From positions 1 to 64,000 of the forward strand of contig NZ_BDQM01000015.1 of NCBI RefSeq assembly GCF_002207865.1: 64,000 nucleotides of DNA. The letters are read 5' to 3'. The stretch comes from Colwellia marinimaniae. GTDB lineage: Bacteria; Pseudomonadota; Gammaproteobacteria; Enterobacterales; Alteromonadaceae. Made by a program: the position numbers and the translations under genes. The notes under the pieces are model-generated. The model saw nothing but the letters and a program-made list of their open reading frames with translations. It searched no databases and was not told the DNA's origin. Positions 18,227 through 29,749 of this stretch are shown piece after piece. Within the stretch, counting starts at the first letter, position 1, and each line of letters begins with the position of its first letter.

Positions 18227-19906
18227 CTAACCTATTTTTTTATACTTGATTCTGTGAGGCTCTGTTGCTGCCGGACCTAAAGTTTTCTTCAACCAAGCTT
18301 CGTAATCAGTGAAGTTACCTTCGTAGAAGTTGATTTTACCTTCGTCACGGTAATCTAAGATATGCGTGGCAATTCTGTCAAGGAACCAGCGGTCATGGGA
18401 AATAACCATGGCACAACCTGGGAATTCTAATAAGGCTTCTTCTAGCGCACGTAATGTTTCAATATCTAAATCATTGGTCGGTTCATCGAGTAACAATACG
18501 TTACCACCTGTTTGCACAAGCTTGGCTAAATGAACGCGGTTACGTTCACCACCGGATAATTGACCAATAATTTTTTGTTGATCATTGCCTTTAAAGTTAA
18601 AACGGCTGACATAAGCACGACTCGGAATTTCATAATTACCAATTTTTAAAATTTCATGGCCTTGGGATATTTCTTGGTAAACGGTTTTGCTGTTGTCCAT
18701 ATCATCACGGAACTGATCAACACTGGCCAGTTTTACCGTATCACCCAAGATTATTTCACCTGAGTCGGGCTGTTCAGCGCCAGTCATCATTTTGAATAAG
18801 GTTGATTTACCCGCGCCGTTTGGCCCGATAATACCAACGATAGCACCTTTAGGTACGCTAAAACTTAAGTTATCAATGAGCACTCTATCGCCAAAAGACT
18901 TGGTTAAGTTGATAACATCTAATACTTTGTCACCAAGGCGTGGTCCAGGTGGAATGTAAAGTTCGTTGGTTTCACTACGCTTTTGATGCTCTCGAGAATT
19001 AAGTTCTTCAAAGCGAGCCATACGGGCTTTGCTTTTTGATTGACGTGCTTTTGGATTTGAACGCACCCATTCAAGCTCTTGTTTGATGGTTTTTTGTAAA
19101 GCACTTTCACTTTTACTTTCTCGTTCAAGGCGATCGTTTTTTTGCTCTAACCAGGCAGTGTAGTTACCTTCATAAGGAATGCCGTGGCCTCTATCAAGCT
19201 CTAATATCCAACCGGCTACATTATCTAAGAAGTATCTATCATGGGTGATTGCTACCACAGTGCCTGGGTAGTCATGCAAGAAACGCTCTAACCAAGCTAC
19301 AGATTCAGCATCTAAATGGTTGGTTGGTTCATCCAGTAATAACATGTCTGGTTTTTCTAGTAATAAACGACACAGGGCGACACGACGGAGTTCACCACCA
19401 CTTAGCTCGGCAATTTTTTGCTCCCAAGGTGGTAAACGTAAGGCATCCGCGGCACGTTCAAGTACGTTATCAATATTATGGCCATCTTGTGTATTGATGA
19501 TATCTTCTAATTCGCCTTGCTCTTTTGCTAGCTTATCAAAATCTGCGCCTTCTTCAGCGTACTCGTTATAGACTTGGTCTAAACGTGCTAAAGCATTTTT
19601 AACGGTAGCAACGCCTTCTTCAACGATCTCTCTAACCGTCTTTGTTTCGTCAAGGATTGGTTCTTGCGGTAAGTAACCAATTTTAGTGCCAGCTAATGCG
19701 GTAGCTTCACCTTCAAATTCTTTATCAACACCCGCCATAATGCGCAGCAAGGTTGATTTACCTGAACCGTTTAAACCTAAAACACCTATTTTAACGCCAG
19801 GGAAAAATGAAAGAGAAATGTCTTTTAAAATAGTGCGTTTCGGTGCGACTATCTTTGAAACGCGGTTCATCGACATGATGAATTTATCTGGTAGTGGCTG
19901 AGCCAT
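18227..19906 (-). CDS. ettA: Energy-dependent translational throttle protein EttA (ABC-F)
   Basis: Cytosolic ABC-F ATPase that binds the ribosomal E site and gates the first elongation step according to ATP/ADP ratio. Two nucleotide-binding domains: Walker A GLNGSGKST and GPNGAGKST, signatures LSGGELRRVAL and LSGGERNRVHL, and Walker B LLLDEPTNHLD and LLLDEPTNDLD. An Arg/Lys-rich linker between them includes NPKARQSKSKARMARFEEL. No membrane segments. 559 aa (E. coli 555). Confidence 0.96.
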   Translation of the reverse strand: MAQPLPDKFIMSMNRVSKIVAPKRTILKDISLSFFPGVKIGVLGLNGSGKSTLLRIMAGVDKEFEGEATALAGTKIGYLPQEPILDETKTVREIVEEGVATVKNALARLDQVYNEYAEEGADFDKLAKEQGELEDIINTQDGHNIDNVLERAADALRLPPWEQKIAELSGGELRRVALCRLLLEKPDMLLLDEPTNHLDAESVAWLERFLHDYPGTVVAITHDRYFLDNVAGWILELDRGHGIPYEGNYTAWLEQKNDRLERESKSESALQKTIKQELEWVRSNPKARQSKSKARMARFEELNSREHQKRSETNELYIPPGPRLGDKVLDVINLTKSFGDRVLIDNLSFSVPKGAIVGIIGPNGAGKSTLFKMMTGAEQPDSGEIILGDTVKLASVDQFRDDMDNSKTVYQEISQGHEILKIGNYEIPSRAYVSRFNFKGNDQQKIIGQLSGGERNRVHLAKLVQTGGNVLLLDEPTNDLDIETLRALEEALLEFPGCAMVISHDRWFLDRIATHILDYRDEGKINFYEGNFTDYEAWLKKTLGPAATEPHRIKYKKIG

Positions 19907-20017
19907 GTGAATACCTTTTTTGAAGGGAATTTATAATTGCGGTTATTTTAGGGCAATCAGGTGAAGATAAGCAAAATAAACTTTTTATTTATTTTATTGA
20001 AATGAATTGAGCAAGTA

Positions 20018-20048
20018 AAAAGGAGCTTATTGCTGATAAAGCTCCTTT
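20018..20048 (-). terminator. Terminator of the DUF481 gene
   Basis: On the minus strand AAAGGAGCTT and AAGCTCCTTT form a hairpin followed by a T run, about 80 nt beyond the stop at 20129. Confidence 0.75.
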
Positions 20049-20128
20049 GAGCTTTATAGTTGGAGTCAGACTTTTATCGCGTGAGTGCTAATAATAAATG
20101 GTTAAACCATTCACGCTATTCACTCACG

Positions 20129-21013
20129 TTAAAAACTATAAATAAGTACCACTGATGTTTCAGTATTTAAATTAGCTTTATCATCATCTATCTTTGAATT
20201 GTAATCGATGACAAAATTGACTTTAAGTTGTAAAGAGTCAATCAACTTACTGGTGATTGAGCTTTCGGCTTTGTAAATGCTGTTTTGTCCCACTTCGATG
20301 GCATGTTTAATGGTGAAGGATTGTTTAAACTCAATGTGTTCATTTATTTTTTTTCTATAAAGCGCTTGAACTTGCAAAATGAAGGTGTCTTGTGTGTGAC
20401 TTCTCATGCCATTAGACACGTCTTCAGTAGTCACATGGGTAACATCCCTCTTAAAACCTGGGCCAATATCGGCATCAAAACTGCTATATTTACTTTCAAA
20501 CCAGCGGCGACCCCAACCAGTAGACACGGAAGCTTGCGAGTCAAAACCAGAAAAACGGTTTTCTTCATAAAAGACACTGCCGTAGATGTAGTTTTGATTT
20601 ATTGAATCAATGGTATAGTTAGTTTGTGAAGCAATACTCCATTTTTGATCTGTGGTTTCAAAGTTTTTACGAATATCATTGTTGTCAATTTGTGATTCTT
20701 TTTCGGTTTTCTTGACCAATAAATCAAAAACAAAAGAGCTGCGCCAAAGACCCCGTTCAAAACGTAGGTCTAAACCGGTTTTAATATCGGCACTGCGAGT
20801 ATTACCGGTTAAATAGAGGAAACCAAGTTGCGCTGAGGCGGTAAACAAGGTGCCTGACGAGGGCTGTTGTGAATCATTTGCTTTCTCTAAACTAAAGAGT
20901 ATGTCAGAGGCATCTGCAGAGCTAGTCTCTGCTGTTTGCTCTTGGGCATAAGCAATAATAGGGAAAATGCAATAAATAACTAATAGGGGGAGAAGGATAA
21001 AGCGAGAAAACAT
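20129..21013 (-). CDS. DUF481-family predicted outer-membrane beta-barrel protein
   Basis: 294 aa with an N-terminal signal peptide (FILLPLLVIYCIFPIIAYAQ). It then has alternating amphipathic strands, for example GLDLRFERGLWRSSFVFDLL and LKVNFVIDYNSKID, ending in a terminal aromatic (VLIYSF) typical of outer-membrane barrels. The GFLYLTGNTRSADIKTG opening is characteristic of DUF481 (YdiY-like). The physiological role of the family is unsettled. Monocistronic, with its own terminator. Confidence 0.82.
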   Translation of the reverse strand: MFSRFILLPLLVIYCIFPIIAYAQEQTAETSSADASDILFSLEKANDSQQPSSGTLFTASAQLGFLYLTGNTRSADIKTGLDLRFERGLWRSSFVFDLLVKKTEKESQIDNNDIRKNFETTDQKWSIASQTNYTIDSINQNYIYGSVFYEENRFSGFDSQASVSTGWGRRWFESKYSSFDADIGPGFKRDVTHVTTEDVSNGMRSHTQDTFILQVQALYRKKINEHIEFKQSFTIKHAIEVGQNSIYKAESSITSKLIDSLQLKVNFVIDYNSKIDDDKANLNTETSVVLIYSF

Positions 21014-21091
21014 CTTAATTAATACTACTTTTTAGGGCGAACCGCTGATAATTACCGGAGATTATACCTAAGTCGCCTATTATTTTCGAGC

Positions 21092-21119
21092 ATAAAAAAA
21101 GGACCGAAGCCCTTTTTAT
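21092..21119 (-). terminator. Terminator of fba
   Basis: On the minus strand AAAAGGGCTTCGGTCCTTTTTTT: a short stem with a stable TTCG-type loop and a T run, 25 nt after the fba stop. Confidence 0.8.
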
Positions 21120-21142
21120 CTAATTAGTTTGTATCAGTAGTG

Positions 21143-22207
21143 TTACTTAATGATAGCCTTTAACTCACCGCTTTGATAACGGTCAAACATGCTATCAAGG
21201 CTTATAGGTTTGATTTTACTGGCATGACCAGCAGTGTTAAATGCTTCATAACGTGCTTTACAAATGTCATACATGGCATTGGTTGATACTTGTAAAAATT
21301 TACGCGGATCAAATTCACTTGGGTTCTGCGCTAAAAAGCGACGAATAGCACCGGTAGATGCAAGGCGTAAATCCGTATCTATATTGATTTTACGTACACC
21401 ATGTTTAATGCCTTGTTGAATTTGCTCAACAGGTACACCATAAGTCTCAGGGATTTTTCCGCCAAACTCATTAATAACAGCTAACCACTCTTGTGGTACC
21501 GATGAAGAGCCGTGCATAACCAAGTGAGTATCTGGGATACGTTTGTGAATCGCTTTAATAAGATCAATGGCTAAGATATCGTCTGTTGGTGGACGAGAAA
21601 ACTTATAAGCGCCGTGAGAAGTACCACAGGCAATGGCCAGTGCATCTACTTGGGTTTTATTGACAAAATCAGCAGCTTCTTCAGGGTCTGTTAACATTTG
21701 CTCTCTTGTTAAAATACCTTCTGCGCCAACACCGTCTTCTTCACCAGCCATACCTGTTTCAAGAGAACCTAAGCAACCTAATTCACCTTCAACAGAAACA
21801 CCACAAGCGTGTGCCATTTCAACTGCACGTTGAGTTACTGCAACATTGTATTCATAACTGCTTGGTGTTTTACCGTCTTCCATTAATGAGCCGTCCATCA
21901 TTACCGATGAAAAACCTAGTTGGATAGAGCGTTGACAAATAGTAGGAGAAGTACCGTGATCTTGATGCATAACGACTGGGATATTTGGGAACTCTTCAAT
22001 AGCGGCTAGAATTAAATGGCGTAAGAAAGGTGCGCCGGCGTATTTTCTGGCACCTGCAGATGCTTGCATGATGACAGGGCTATCAGTATCACTAGCGGCA
22101 AGCATGATGGCGCGTACTTGCTCTAAATTATTGACATTAAATGCTGGAATACCGTATTCAAATTCTGCCGCATGATCGAGCATTTGGCGCATTGAAATTA
22201 AAGCCAT
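21143..22207 (-). CDS. fba: Class II fructose-bisphosphate aldolase
   Basis: Zinc-dependent aldolase that splits fructose 1,6-bisphosphate into GAP and DHAP. Zinc ligand His in VMHQDHGTS, and [19 protein letters not shown] and KINIDTDLR surround the active site. At 354 aa with an insert between [12 protein letters not shown] and the next helix, it fits the type B subfamily rather than E. coli FbaA. GGAG ribosome site before ATG. Last of the epd-pgk-fba cluster. Confidence 0.95.
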   Translation of the reverse strand: MALISMRQMLDHAAEFEYGIPAFNVNNLEQVRAIMLAASDTDSPVIMQASAGARKYAGAPFLRHLILAAIEEFPNIPVVMHQDHGTSPTICQRSIQLGFSSVMMDGSLMEDGKTPSSYEYNVAVTQRAVEMAHACGVSVEGELGCLGSLETGMAGEEDGVGAEGILTREQMLTDPEEAADFVNKTQVDALAIACGTSHGAYKFSRPPTDDILAIDLIKAIHKRIPDTHLVMHGSSSVPQEWLAVINEFGGKIPETYGVPVEQIQQGIKHGVRKINIDTDLRLASTGAIRRFLAQNPSEFDPRKFLQVSTNAMYDICKARYEAFNTAGHASKIKPISLDSMFDRYQSGELKAIIK

Positions 22208-22552
22208 TTACTTACTCCTAGATAAGTTTTGTTGCTAAGGTTGGATGTTTTTATTTCGACAACATAATTATAGCAAAGAGCCCGCTTATCTTACAGAATA
22301 AATTTATTAAAGTTGTCTTTAAAGCGGGAATAGTTATAAAATCTGTATTTTGTGCGAATATTACCAGATTAGTTTGTGCTATAGGTTGTTGTAGACCATT
22401 TTTAAGTTTTGGATAGTAAGTTTACTACACTAGTGTAACACTAAGTTTCGTTTTGTTTCGTTCTTATTTCGTTTTAATTTTGATTTGATTTCGTTTTGCT
22501 TTCTATTTATGTTTGTTTTACTTTTTATTTAGCGGCTTGCTCGTATCTGCGC

Positions 22553-22592
22553 ATAAAAAACGAGCAGCTTAGAGAATATAAGCTACTCGTTA
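22553..22592 (-). terminator. Terminator of pgk
   Basis: On the minus strand ACGAGTAGCTT and AAGCTGCTCGT form a hairpin with one mismatch, followed by T6, within 90 nt of the pgk stop. Fba therefore probably also has its own promoter. The remaining 22210-22550 interval is T-rich with no gene seen. Confidence 0.8.
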
Positions 22593-22637
22593 TTTTTACT
22601 CTAAACAATCGTTAAATTATGGCTTGAAAATTAAGCA

Positions 22638-23825
22638 CTAGCCATGTTGTGATTTTGCGCGCTGCTCTAAAATTTCAACGGCGGGAAGTTTTTTACCTTC
22701 TAAGAACTCTAAGAAAGCACCACCACCGGTAGAAATATAAGATATTTTATCGGCTATACCATATTTATCTACTGCCGCTAAGGTATCACCACCCCCTGCA
22801 ATGGAGAAGGCTGAACTATCGGCAATGGCTTGTGCAATCATCTTGGTGCCTTGAGAAAACTGATCAAATTCAAATACGCCAACAGGTCCGTTCCAAACAA
22901 TGGTGCCAGCTTTAGCTATGATATCAGTTAATGCTTTTATCGAATCTGGGCCAATGTCAAAAATCATTTCGTCAGCATTGACATCCTTAACATTTTTTAA
23001 TGTTGCTGACGCTGATGCTGAAAATTCAGTGGCGACAACCACATCCGTTGGAATTGGAATATCACCCTTATTGGCTTTCGCTTGTTTAGTTAAACGAGTC
23101 GCTTCTTCTACTAAATCGGCTTCAAATAATGATTTGCCGACATTGTGCCCTTCTGCTGCAATAAAGGTATTGGCGATGCCACCACCGACGATAAGCTGAT
23201 CAACAATGCCCGCTAAAGAGTCAAGTACAGTCAATTTAGTGGACACTTTAGAGCCACCAACAATTGCAATAAATGGTCTAGCTGGGTTGTCTAACGCTTT
23301 ACCTAATGCTTCTAGTTCACCAGAAAGTAATGGACCAGCACAGGCTGTTTCAGCAAATTTTGCTATGCCATGGGTACTTGCTTGTGCTCGATGAGCTGTA
23401 CCAAAAGCATCCATGACAAAAATGTCACATAAGGCAGCTAATTTTTTTGCTAGAGCATCGTCATTTTTCTTTTCGCCAATATTAAAGCGGACATTTTCAA
23501 AAACAACCAATTCACCCGTTGCCACCTCAACACCGTCTAAATAGTCGGTGACTAGTCGAACCGGGTAGTTTAATGCAGCACTTAGGTATTCAGTTATAGG
23601 CTTAAGTGAAAATTTCTCTTCAGGCTCGCCTTCTGTAGGGCGACCTAAGTGAGACATAACCATTACTTTTGCGCCAGCTTCTAAAGCAAGTTTTAAGGTA
23701 GGTAAGGCCGCACGTAAACGGGCATCCGAAGTGATTTTTCCATCGGCAATAGGTACATTTAAATCTTCACGAATCAACACGCGCTTGTTCGTTAGTGTTA
23801 GCTCAGCCATTTTGATAATAGTCAT
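22638..23825 (-). CDS. pgk: Phosphoglycerate kinase
   Basis: Glycolytic enzyme transferring phosphate from 1,3-bisphosphoglycerate to ADP. N-terminal substrate domain with [11 protein letters not shown] and the SHLGRPTEG loop; C-terminal nucleotide domain with [22 protein letters not shown] and [11 protein letters not shown]. 395 aa. The first ATG ([11 protein letters not shown]) aligns with the E. coli start MSVIKMTDLDL and was kept. Downstream of epd, as in many gammaproteobacteria. Confidence 0.97.
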   Translation of the reverse strand: MTIIKMAELTLTNKRVLIREDLNVPIADGKITSDARLRAALPTLKLALEAGAKVMVMSHLGRPTEGEPEEKFSLKPITEYLSAALNYPVRLVTDYLDGVEVATGELVVFENVRFNIGEKKNDDALAKKLAALCDIFVMDAFGTAHRAQASTHGIAKFAETACAGPLLSGELEALGKALDNPARPFIAIVGGSKVSTKLTVLDSLAGIVDQLIVGGGIANTFIAAEGHNVGKSLFEADLVEEATRLTKQAKANKGDIPIPTDVVVATEFSASASATLKNVKDVNADEMIFDIGPDSIKALTDIIAKAGTIVWNGPVGVFEFDQFSQGTKMIAQAIADSSAFSIAGGGDTLAAVDKYGIADKISYISTGGGAFLEFLEGKKLPAVEILEQRAKSQHG

Positions 23826-23908
23826 TGTTGTCTCCTATTTTTATTGTCGGTAAATTATGTGCAATGCCTTGATAAAAAGTTATTTTACAAGGTACTTTTC
23901 TTTTTTTG

Positions 23909-24928
23909 TTAATTTCGCGCTAGGTGCATTGCCATGGCAGTATCTAACATGCGATTAGCAAAGCCCCATTCGTTGTCACACCAGATAAGCATTTTAACTA
24001 GACGTTTGTGGCTAACCCGCGTTTGGTTACCATCAACGATACAAGAGTGTGGGTCATGGTTAAAATCGATCGACACCAAAGGCTCTTCGGTATAGGTTAA
24101 AATGCCAGATAAATCTTGCTCCTGGCTAGCGGACACTATTGCTTGGTTGATGTCGTCAATGCTGACATCGGCATTGACCGTGATACTTAAGTCCATGGCG
24201 GTAACATTGAGTGTAGGGACCCGTACGGCGATGGCTTCAAAGCGGCCCTTAAATTTTGGTAATATTCGCTCAATACCCGCAGCCAATTTAGTATCTACGG
24301 GAATAATGGATTGACTGGCCGCACGCGAACGACGTAAATCTTTATGGTAAGCATCAATGACTTGCTGATCATGCATTGATGAATGAATGGTGGTGATGGT
24401 GCCACTTTCTACGCCAAAAGCTTCATCAATCACCTTAATCACTGGCACTATGCAGTTAGTAGTACAAGAGCCATTGGAGACAATACGATCATCTGAACTT
24501 AAGGTTTTATGATTAATACCATAGATAATGGTTGCATCAACGTCTGCGCTACCTGGGTGAGAGAATAATACTTTCTTCGCGCCGCGGTTAATATGACTTA
24601 AACCGTCGGCTTGGCTGCCATATTTACCGGTACAATCAAAAACAATATCAATATCTTGTTGTTGCCAAGGTAGACTATTCAAGCTATCGATATGAGTTAA
24701 GATTACTTCATCGCCATCGATAATCAATTGATCATCGTTTTGGCTGACCTTGAAAGGAAAGCGACCATGGGTACTATCGTATTTCAACAGGTGGGCTATG
24801 CCAGAAGAAGGAGCTAATTCATTAATTGACACTAGGGTAAATAACTCTGTTTTGCCATTTTCATATAGCGCTCTAACTACGCTGCGACCGATACGGCCAA
24901 AGCCATTAATGGCAATTCTTATTGTCAT
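23909..24928 (-). CDS. epd: D-erythrose-4-phosphate dehydrogenase
   Basis: GAPDH-fold enzyme oxidising erythrose 4-phosphate toward pyridoxal phosphate synthesis. NAD-binding [16 protein letters not shown] at the N-terminus, catalytic Cys in [11 protein letters not shown] and [13 protein letters not shown] at the C-terminus. The tkt-epd-pgk-fba context and the [19 protein letters not shown] region fit Epd better than glycolytic GapA, but the two are close relatives and activity is not proven. 339 aa. 83 bp before pgk. Confidence 0.88.
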   Translation of the reverse strand: MTIRIAINGFGRIGRSVVRALYENGKTELFTLVSINELAPSSGIAHLLKYDSTHGRFPFKVSQNDDQLIIDGDEVILTHIDSLNSLPWQQQDIDIVFDCTGKYGSQADGLSHINRGAKKVLFSHPGSADVDATIIYGINHKTLSSDDRIVSNGSCTTNCIVPVIKVIDEAFGVESGTITTIHSSMHDQQVIDAYHKDLRRSRAASQSIIPVDTKLAAGIERILPKFKGRFEAIAVRVPTLNVTAMDLSITVNADVSIDDINQAIVSASQEQDLSGILTYTEEPLVSIDFNHDPHSCIVDGNQTRVSHKRLVKMLIWCDNEWGFANRMLDTAMAMHLARN

Positions 24929-25063
24929 AATTTTACTGCATTTCTAAGTGATAATTCTAAGTGATGATGTTAAGCGATAAGCAAATTGATAATCTAAGCG
25001 GTAATTGTACCAGAGCTTACCACAAGTGCGATAGAGCGTTTGTGGTAAGCGTTATCTACTGAG

Positions 25064-27052
25064 TTATAACTGGTTTACTGTCTTAACAACATTGTCGACC
25101 GTGAAGCCAAAGTGCTCAAGTAATACCTTACCTGGAGCTGACTCACCAAAGGTGGTCATGCCAACAACTGCGCCATTTAGACCGACATATTTAGCCCAAA
25201 AATCAACATGTGCCGCTTCAATGGCAACACGTTTGGTTACGCTAATAGGTAAGATAGCTTCTTTATAGTCAGAGCTTTGCTTATCAAAAACATTCGTGGA
25301 TGGCATAGAAACGACACGTACAAGTTTACCTTGCTCGGTTAATACTTTTGCGGCATCTACGGCCAGCGAAACTTCAGAGCCGGTAGACATTAATATAACA
25401 TCAGGTGTACCAGCACAATCAACCAGTATATAAGCACCTTTTTCAATGGCACTTACTTGCTCTTGAGTACGACTCATAGCCGGTAGACCTTGGCGTGAAA
25501 ATATCAATGCCGTTGGTGCTTTTTGGCTTTGCACCGCAGCTTTCCAAGCAACAGCAGCTTCAGTGGCATCACATGGGCGCCATGTTGTTAAGTTTGGCGT
25601 GGTTCTTAAGTTAGTTAATTGTTCAATAGGTTGATGTGTTGGACCATCTTCACCTTGACCAATAGAGTCATGGGTATAAACAAAAATATTTTGAATACCC
25701 ATCAATGCCGACATACGTATGGCATTACGCGCGTATTCCATAAACATCATGAAAGTAGCACCGTAATTGATAAAACCGCCGTGCAGAGAGATACCATTCA
25801 TAATACTACTCATGCCAAATTCACGCACGCCGTAGTAAATATAGTTACCAGCAGGGTCAGTCTTGATACCTTTAGAACCAGACCATAAGGTTAAGTTAGA
25901 GCCGGCTAAATCAGCTGAGCCACCTAACATTTCAGGTAATATACTCGCAAAGGCTTCAATGGCATTTTGTGACGCTTTACGGGTTGCAATGTTTTCACCG
26001 CTTTCATGACATTGTTGAATAAAAGCATTGGCTTTTTCTTCAAAATCGCTCGGTAATTCACCTTTAATGACACGACGCTCATATTCGCTGGCCAGTGCCG
26101 GGTGTGCTACTTTATATGCAGCAAATTTTTCATTCCAGCTCACTTGACTGAGTTGACCTTTTTCTTTGCTATCCCACTGAGCGTAAATGTCTGTTGGAAT
26201 TTCAAAAGCTGGGTGTGGCCAATTTAAGAATTCACGTGTTGCAACAATTTCGTCATCACCTAAAGGCGCACCATGACACTCATGAGTACCTGATTTATTT
26301 GGCGAGCCAAAACCAATGATTGTTTTACAACAAATCATACTTGGTTTATCAGTGACTAGTTTCGCTGCTTCAATGGCGTGTGCAATTGCTTGCGGGTCGT
26401 GACCATCAACAGAAACAACATGCCAACCGTAAGACTCAAACCGGGCCGGAGTATCGTCGGTAAACCAACCTTCAACTTTACCATCAATTGAAATACCGTT
26501 GTCATCCCAAAAAACGATTAACTTACCTAAACCTAAGGTGCCGGCAAGTGAACATGACTCATGTGATAGACCTTCCATTAAACAACCATCGCCCAAGAAG
26601 CAATAGGTGAAATGGTCAACAATGGCGTGATCTTCGCGGTTAAATTGCGCGGCTAAGGTTTTTTCAGCAATAGCCATACCGACAGCATTGGCAATACCTG
26701 CACCTAATGGACCTGTGGTTGTTTCAACACCAGGGGTATAACCGTATTCTGGGTGACCAGGGGTTTTTGAGTGCAATTGACGGAAGTTTTTTAAATCATC
26801 AATAGATAAATCGTAACCCGATAAATGTAATAAAGAATAAATAAGCATAGAGCCATGGCCATTTGATAAAATAAAGCGATCACGGTCAACCCAGTTAGGA
26901 TCGGCAGGATTGTGCTTTAAAAAGTCACGCCATAATACTTCGGCAATATCTGCCATGCCCATTGGGGCTCCAGGGTGCCCTGATTTTGCTTTTTGTACGG
27001 CATCCATACTTAATACACGGATAGCATTTGCTAGCTCTTGACGTGATGACAT
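25064..27052 (-). CDS. tkt: Transketolase
   Basis: Thiamine-diphosphate enzyme of the pentose phosphate pathway, moving two-carbon units. TPP-binding [10 protein letters not shown] with the distal Asn in [20 protein letters not shown] near the N-terminus; the pyrimidine domain carries [10 protein letters not shown] and [16 protein letters not shown]. The start at 27052 follows GGAGCTATT and gives [12 protein letters not shown] and 662 aa (E. coli 663). An upstream in-frame ATG at 27112 would add 20 unsupported residues. Supplies erythrose 4-phosphate to the adjacent epd product. Confidence 0.96.
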   Translation of the reverse strand: MSSRQELANAIRVLSMDAVQKAKSGHPGAPMGMADIAEVLWRDFLKHNPADPNWVDRDRFILSNGHGSMLIYSLLHLSGYDLSIDDLKNFRQLHSKTPGHPEYGYTPGVETTTGPLGAGIANAVGMAIAEKTLAAQFNREDHAIVDHFTYCFLGDGCLMEGLSHESCSLAGTLGLGKLIVFWDDNGISIDGKVEGWFTDDTPARFESYGWHVVSVDGHDPQAIAHAIEAAKLVTDKPSMICCKTIIGFGSPNKSGTHECHGAPLGDDEIVATREFLNWPHPAFEIPTDIYAQWDSKEKGQLSQVSWNEKFAAYKVAHPALASEYERRVIKGELPSDFEEKANAFIQQCHESGENIATRKASQNAIEAFASILPEMLGGSADLAGSNLTLWSGSKGIKTDPAGNYIYYGVREFGMSSIMNGISLHGGFINYGATFMMFMEYARNAIRMSALMGIQNIFVYTHDSIGQGEDGPTHQPIEQLTNLRTTPNLTTWRPCDATEAAVAWKAAVQSQKAPTALIFSRQGLPAMSRTQEQVSAIEKGAYILVDCAGTPDVILMSTGSEVSLAVDAAKVLTEQGKLVRVVSMPSTNVFDKQSSDYKEAILPISVTKRVAIEAAHVDFWAKYVGLNGAVVGMTTFGESAPGKVLLEHFGFTVDNVVKTVNQL

Positions 27053-27264
27053 AATAGCTCCAGATCTTATAGTCTTGAAAGAATAAAAATTCTGCGTATT
27101 TTCGCTCACCAAAGCACGTAGCGCAAATTAAATTATGGAATTTTAACTATTATTTTGTCTCGCGATAAATTATTGCGATAATATAATGCTAGTATCGGGT
27201 AAAACTTGTGTCATTATTTACAAAATATTAACGGAATTACTCTGCCACTCTTGAATAATACTCT

Positions 27265-29613
27265 ATGATGCAACTTCACTTACCGCGATTTTTTATTTCG
27301 GCCCTTTTGTACCTTGCTAGTTGTTTTGGTGCGATATGGCTTATCAATCCACAATCCCTGGTAAACTTTGTTGGTCCTGCCGCGGCAGTTGTCAGTGGCT
27401 TACTGATTATCTGGGGTCTCACGCCCATTGTTGCCATCTTATTGGTAACACCAATATTGGCTTTTAGTCTGAAGTATTTTTTTTACTTTGATGCCAATTT
27501 AGCGGTGATGAGTATTGCCGTACTTGCTATTGTTTTGCAGGCTTTCTGGACTAAACAGCTTGTTTTTCGCTTTATTCATTATAAAAAATGGTTACTATCC
27601 AGAAAGCACTTATTCTTTTTTCTGCTTCGTATTGGCCCTATTGCCAGCATAGTCTCAGCTAGCTCGGTTTTAGTTATTGCCATGCTAGATAACCAAGTTA
27701 TACAAGGCACCTTTTTCTATACCTTTATTAATACCTGGTCCGCTAGCATGTTGGTGGCGGTATTTTTTATACCTTTATTATTACTGGCTAAAAATGCAGA
27801 ACAGCTCAAGTTAACTAAACGAATTTTTGTCGGTTTTACTTCTGTTTTAGGTGCTTTGGCTATTTTGATATTGTTTAAAACCTCTCAGTATGAACAACAA
27901 AGTTATCGACAAGCGCTATTTAAGCAATCAAAAGTGGCAATCGAGCGCTTGATAGAAGCAGAAGTTGCTGGCGTAGTAAACCAAATCAATAGCCTTTCGG
28001 CATTTTTTAAAGCCAGTGATTATGTTTCATTAACTGAGTTTACTGTGTTTAGTGAAAGTATTTTTAAGCAAGGTTCTAGTATTAGGGCGTTAGAGTGGGC
28101 ACCAATTGTACCTTTTAGCCATCGACAATGGTTTGAGCAACAAAGTTCAGTAACCTTGCAGCAAGACTTTCACATTAGAGAGCGTCTTGCCAATGGCAAA
28201 GTTGTACTTGCTAAACCTCGTAGCCAATATGCTCCTTTGTATTATATATACCCACAATACGGTAATCAGGCTGCTTTTGGCCTAGATGTTTATAGCACCC
28301 CCCAGCAGGTATTGTCTATGCAGCAGGTTGTTGATAGTAAACAGGTGATTGCCAGCGCACCAATGTCCTTGGTACAAGACGACATGGCTAAGCCAGGCAT
28401 GTTGTTTAGTAAGGCTGTTTTTTTACCACCAGAGGATAACTACGCGACTAAGCCATCAGGGCAAAATAAGCTGTCGATAATCAAAGCAGATAAGTTAATA
28501 GGCTTTGTTGTGGCAGTCGTACAATTTGATCGCTTTTTTCAGCAGCTAGCGAAACAACAAGACCAAGACGTTAGCTTTTTTATTCAAGATGTCTCAAGTC
28601 ACCAGCCCTTTACTCTCTTTGGTCAGGCGTTACCTAGCGCGAATAGATATATGGAAACCATTAACATGGAGGTCTTTTCTCGACTCTGGCAAATTAATAT
28701 CGCCGAAAAGCAACCTTGGTTTAGTCAAGTGAAGACTTGGCAAGCATGGGCTGTGCTTATTGGTGGTACGCTTGGCGCTTTACTATTTCAAATGTTGGTA
28801 TTGATGATGGCTGCCTACTCAAGTGAACTAGGTCAGCAAGTCGATATTAAAACCAGAGCGCTTATTTTAGCGAAAGAAAGTTCCGAGCAAAAAAGCTTAG
28901 CTAAAAGTAATTTTTTACAGAATTTAAATAAAGAGTTACGTTTGCCATTGCTAGCCATGAAGGTATTTGTTGAGCAATTAAAGAAAAAAGGCATAAATAA
29001 CAAACAGGTGACAGGTATAAGCCATGCAGGCAGCAATATTGCTCTCTTGTTAGATACCATGATGGATTTATCTGATATCGAGTCAGGTAAGATCATTGCC
29101 AAAGAAGACTGTTTTGATTTTCATGGCTTTTTACAGCGCACTGAAGCGGTATTTAAAGCAAGTAATACTTATGAAGGTAAGCCAATTTCTTTCCTTATTG
29201 ATGACAGCGTGCCGCATTATATCAATAGCGATGAACTCTACATTCAAAAATTATTACAGGCACTGATTGAAAGTGCTCATAAGCTACTAGGGGCTGACGC
29301 CTTACGTTTATCTATTAAGCTGCATAAACACAAACGTGCAGACGCTAGTTTGTTTTTTATTATATCTTCTCAAAATGAGGCAGTGAGCAAGGCAAACGAG
29401 CAAGATCTCACTCAACAAAACTATGACGAGCTATCAGTTAACAGTACGGCAATGGCTATGGCCATTAAATATAGCCATTTATTACGAGGTGATACCAAAT
29501 TAGCGACGTTAAGCTCGGGTGCTGGCGTGTTAAGCGCTTCAATTAGAGTGATTATCTCATCTATTGAGCAACAAGAAGCTCAGCAAGGCTTAACATTTGA
29601 TATAATTGATTAA
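27265..29613 (+). CDS. Membrane CHASE-domain sensor with degenerate histidine-kinase core
   Basis: 782 aa. Residues 1-200 form about seven membrane segments (MASE1-like). Residues about 230-490 are a CHASE-like extracytoplasmic sensor, with LEWAPIVPFSHRQWFEQQ and YYIYPQYGNQAAFGLDVYSTPQQ. One further membrane segment (about 495-520) precedes a kinase-like C-terminus. The H-box reads FLQNLNKELRLPL, with Lys556 where the phospho-acceptor His should be. The N-box Asn is Ser670 (LIESAHKL), and no DxGxG ATP-binding motif is seen. It is unlikely to autophosphorylate and may signal by interaction. Divergent from tkt; no partner response regulator adjacent. Confidence 0.8.
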   Translation: MMQLHLPRFFISALLYLASCFGAIWLINPQSLVNFVGPAAAVVSGLLIIWGLTPIVAILLVTPILAFSLKYFFYFDANLAVMSIAVLAIVLQAFWTKQLVFRFIHYKKWLLSRKHLFFFLLRIGPIASIVSASSVLVIAMLDNQVIQGTFFYTFINTWSASMLVAVFFIPLLLLAKNAEQLKLTKRIFVGFTSVLGALAILILFKTSQYEQQSYRQALFKQSKVAIERLIEAEVAGVVNQINSLSAFFKASDYVSLTEFTVFSESIFKQGSSIRALEWAPIVPFSHRQWFEQQSSVTLQQDFHIRERLANGKVVLAKPRSQYAPLYYIYPQYGNQAAFGLDVYSTPQQVLSMQQVVDSKQVIASAPMSLVQDDMAKPGMLFSKAVFLPPEDNYATKPSGQNKLSIIKADKLIGFVVAVVQFDRFFQQLAKQQDQDVSFFIQDVSSHQPFTLFGQALPSANRYMETINMEVFSRLWQINIAEKQPWFSQVKTWQAWAVLIGGTLGALLFQMLVLMMAAYSSELGQQVDIKTRALILAKESSEQKSLAKSNFLQNLNKELRLPLLAMKVFVEQLKKKGINNKQVTGISHAGSNIALLLDTMMDLSDIESGKIIAKEDCFDFHGFLQRTEAVFKASNTYEGKPISFLIDDSVPHYINSDELYIQKLLQALIESAHKLLGADALRLSIKLHKHKRADASLFFIISSQNEAVSKANEQDLTQQNYDELSVNSTAMAMAIKYSHLLRGDTKLATLSSGAGVLSASIRVIISSIEQQEAQQGLTFDIID

Positions 29614-29749
29614 GTTGTTTTTTTTTAATTGTTTATTTAACTAAAGAAAACGCTTGAAAATAAAAAAGTAATCGTTTAATGTCTTTGCACCTGCTCATAA
29701 ATAGTACAAATTAATAATAAATCAAGCAGGCAGTGATATAGGTAAAACA

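Noticed and set aside
23909..24928. Glycolytic gapA instead of epd
   Set aside because: Gene context with pgk, fba and tkt and the region after the catalytic Cys favour Epd; substrate not proven, so confidence was lowered.
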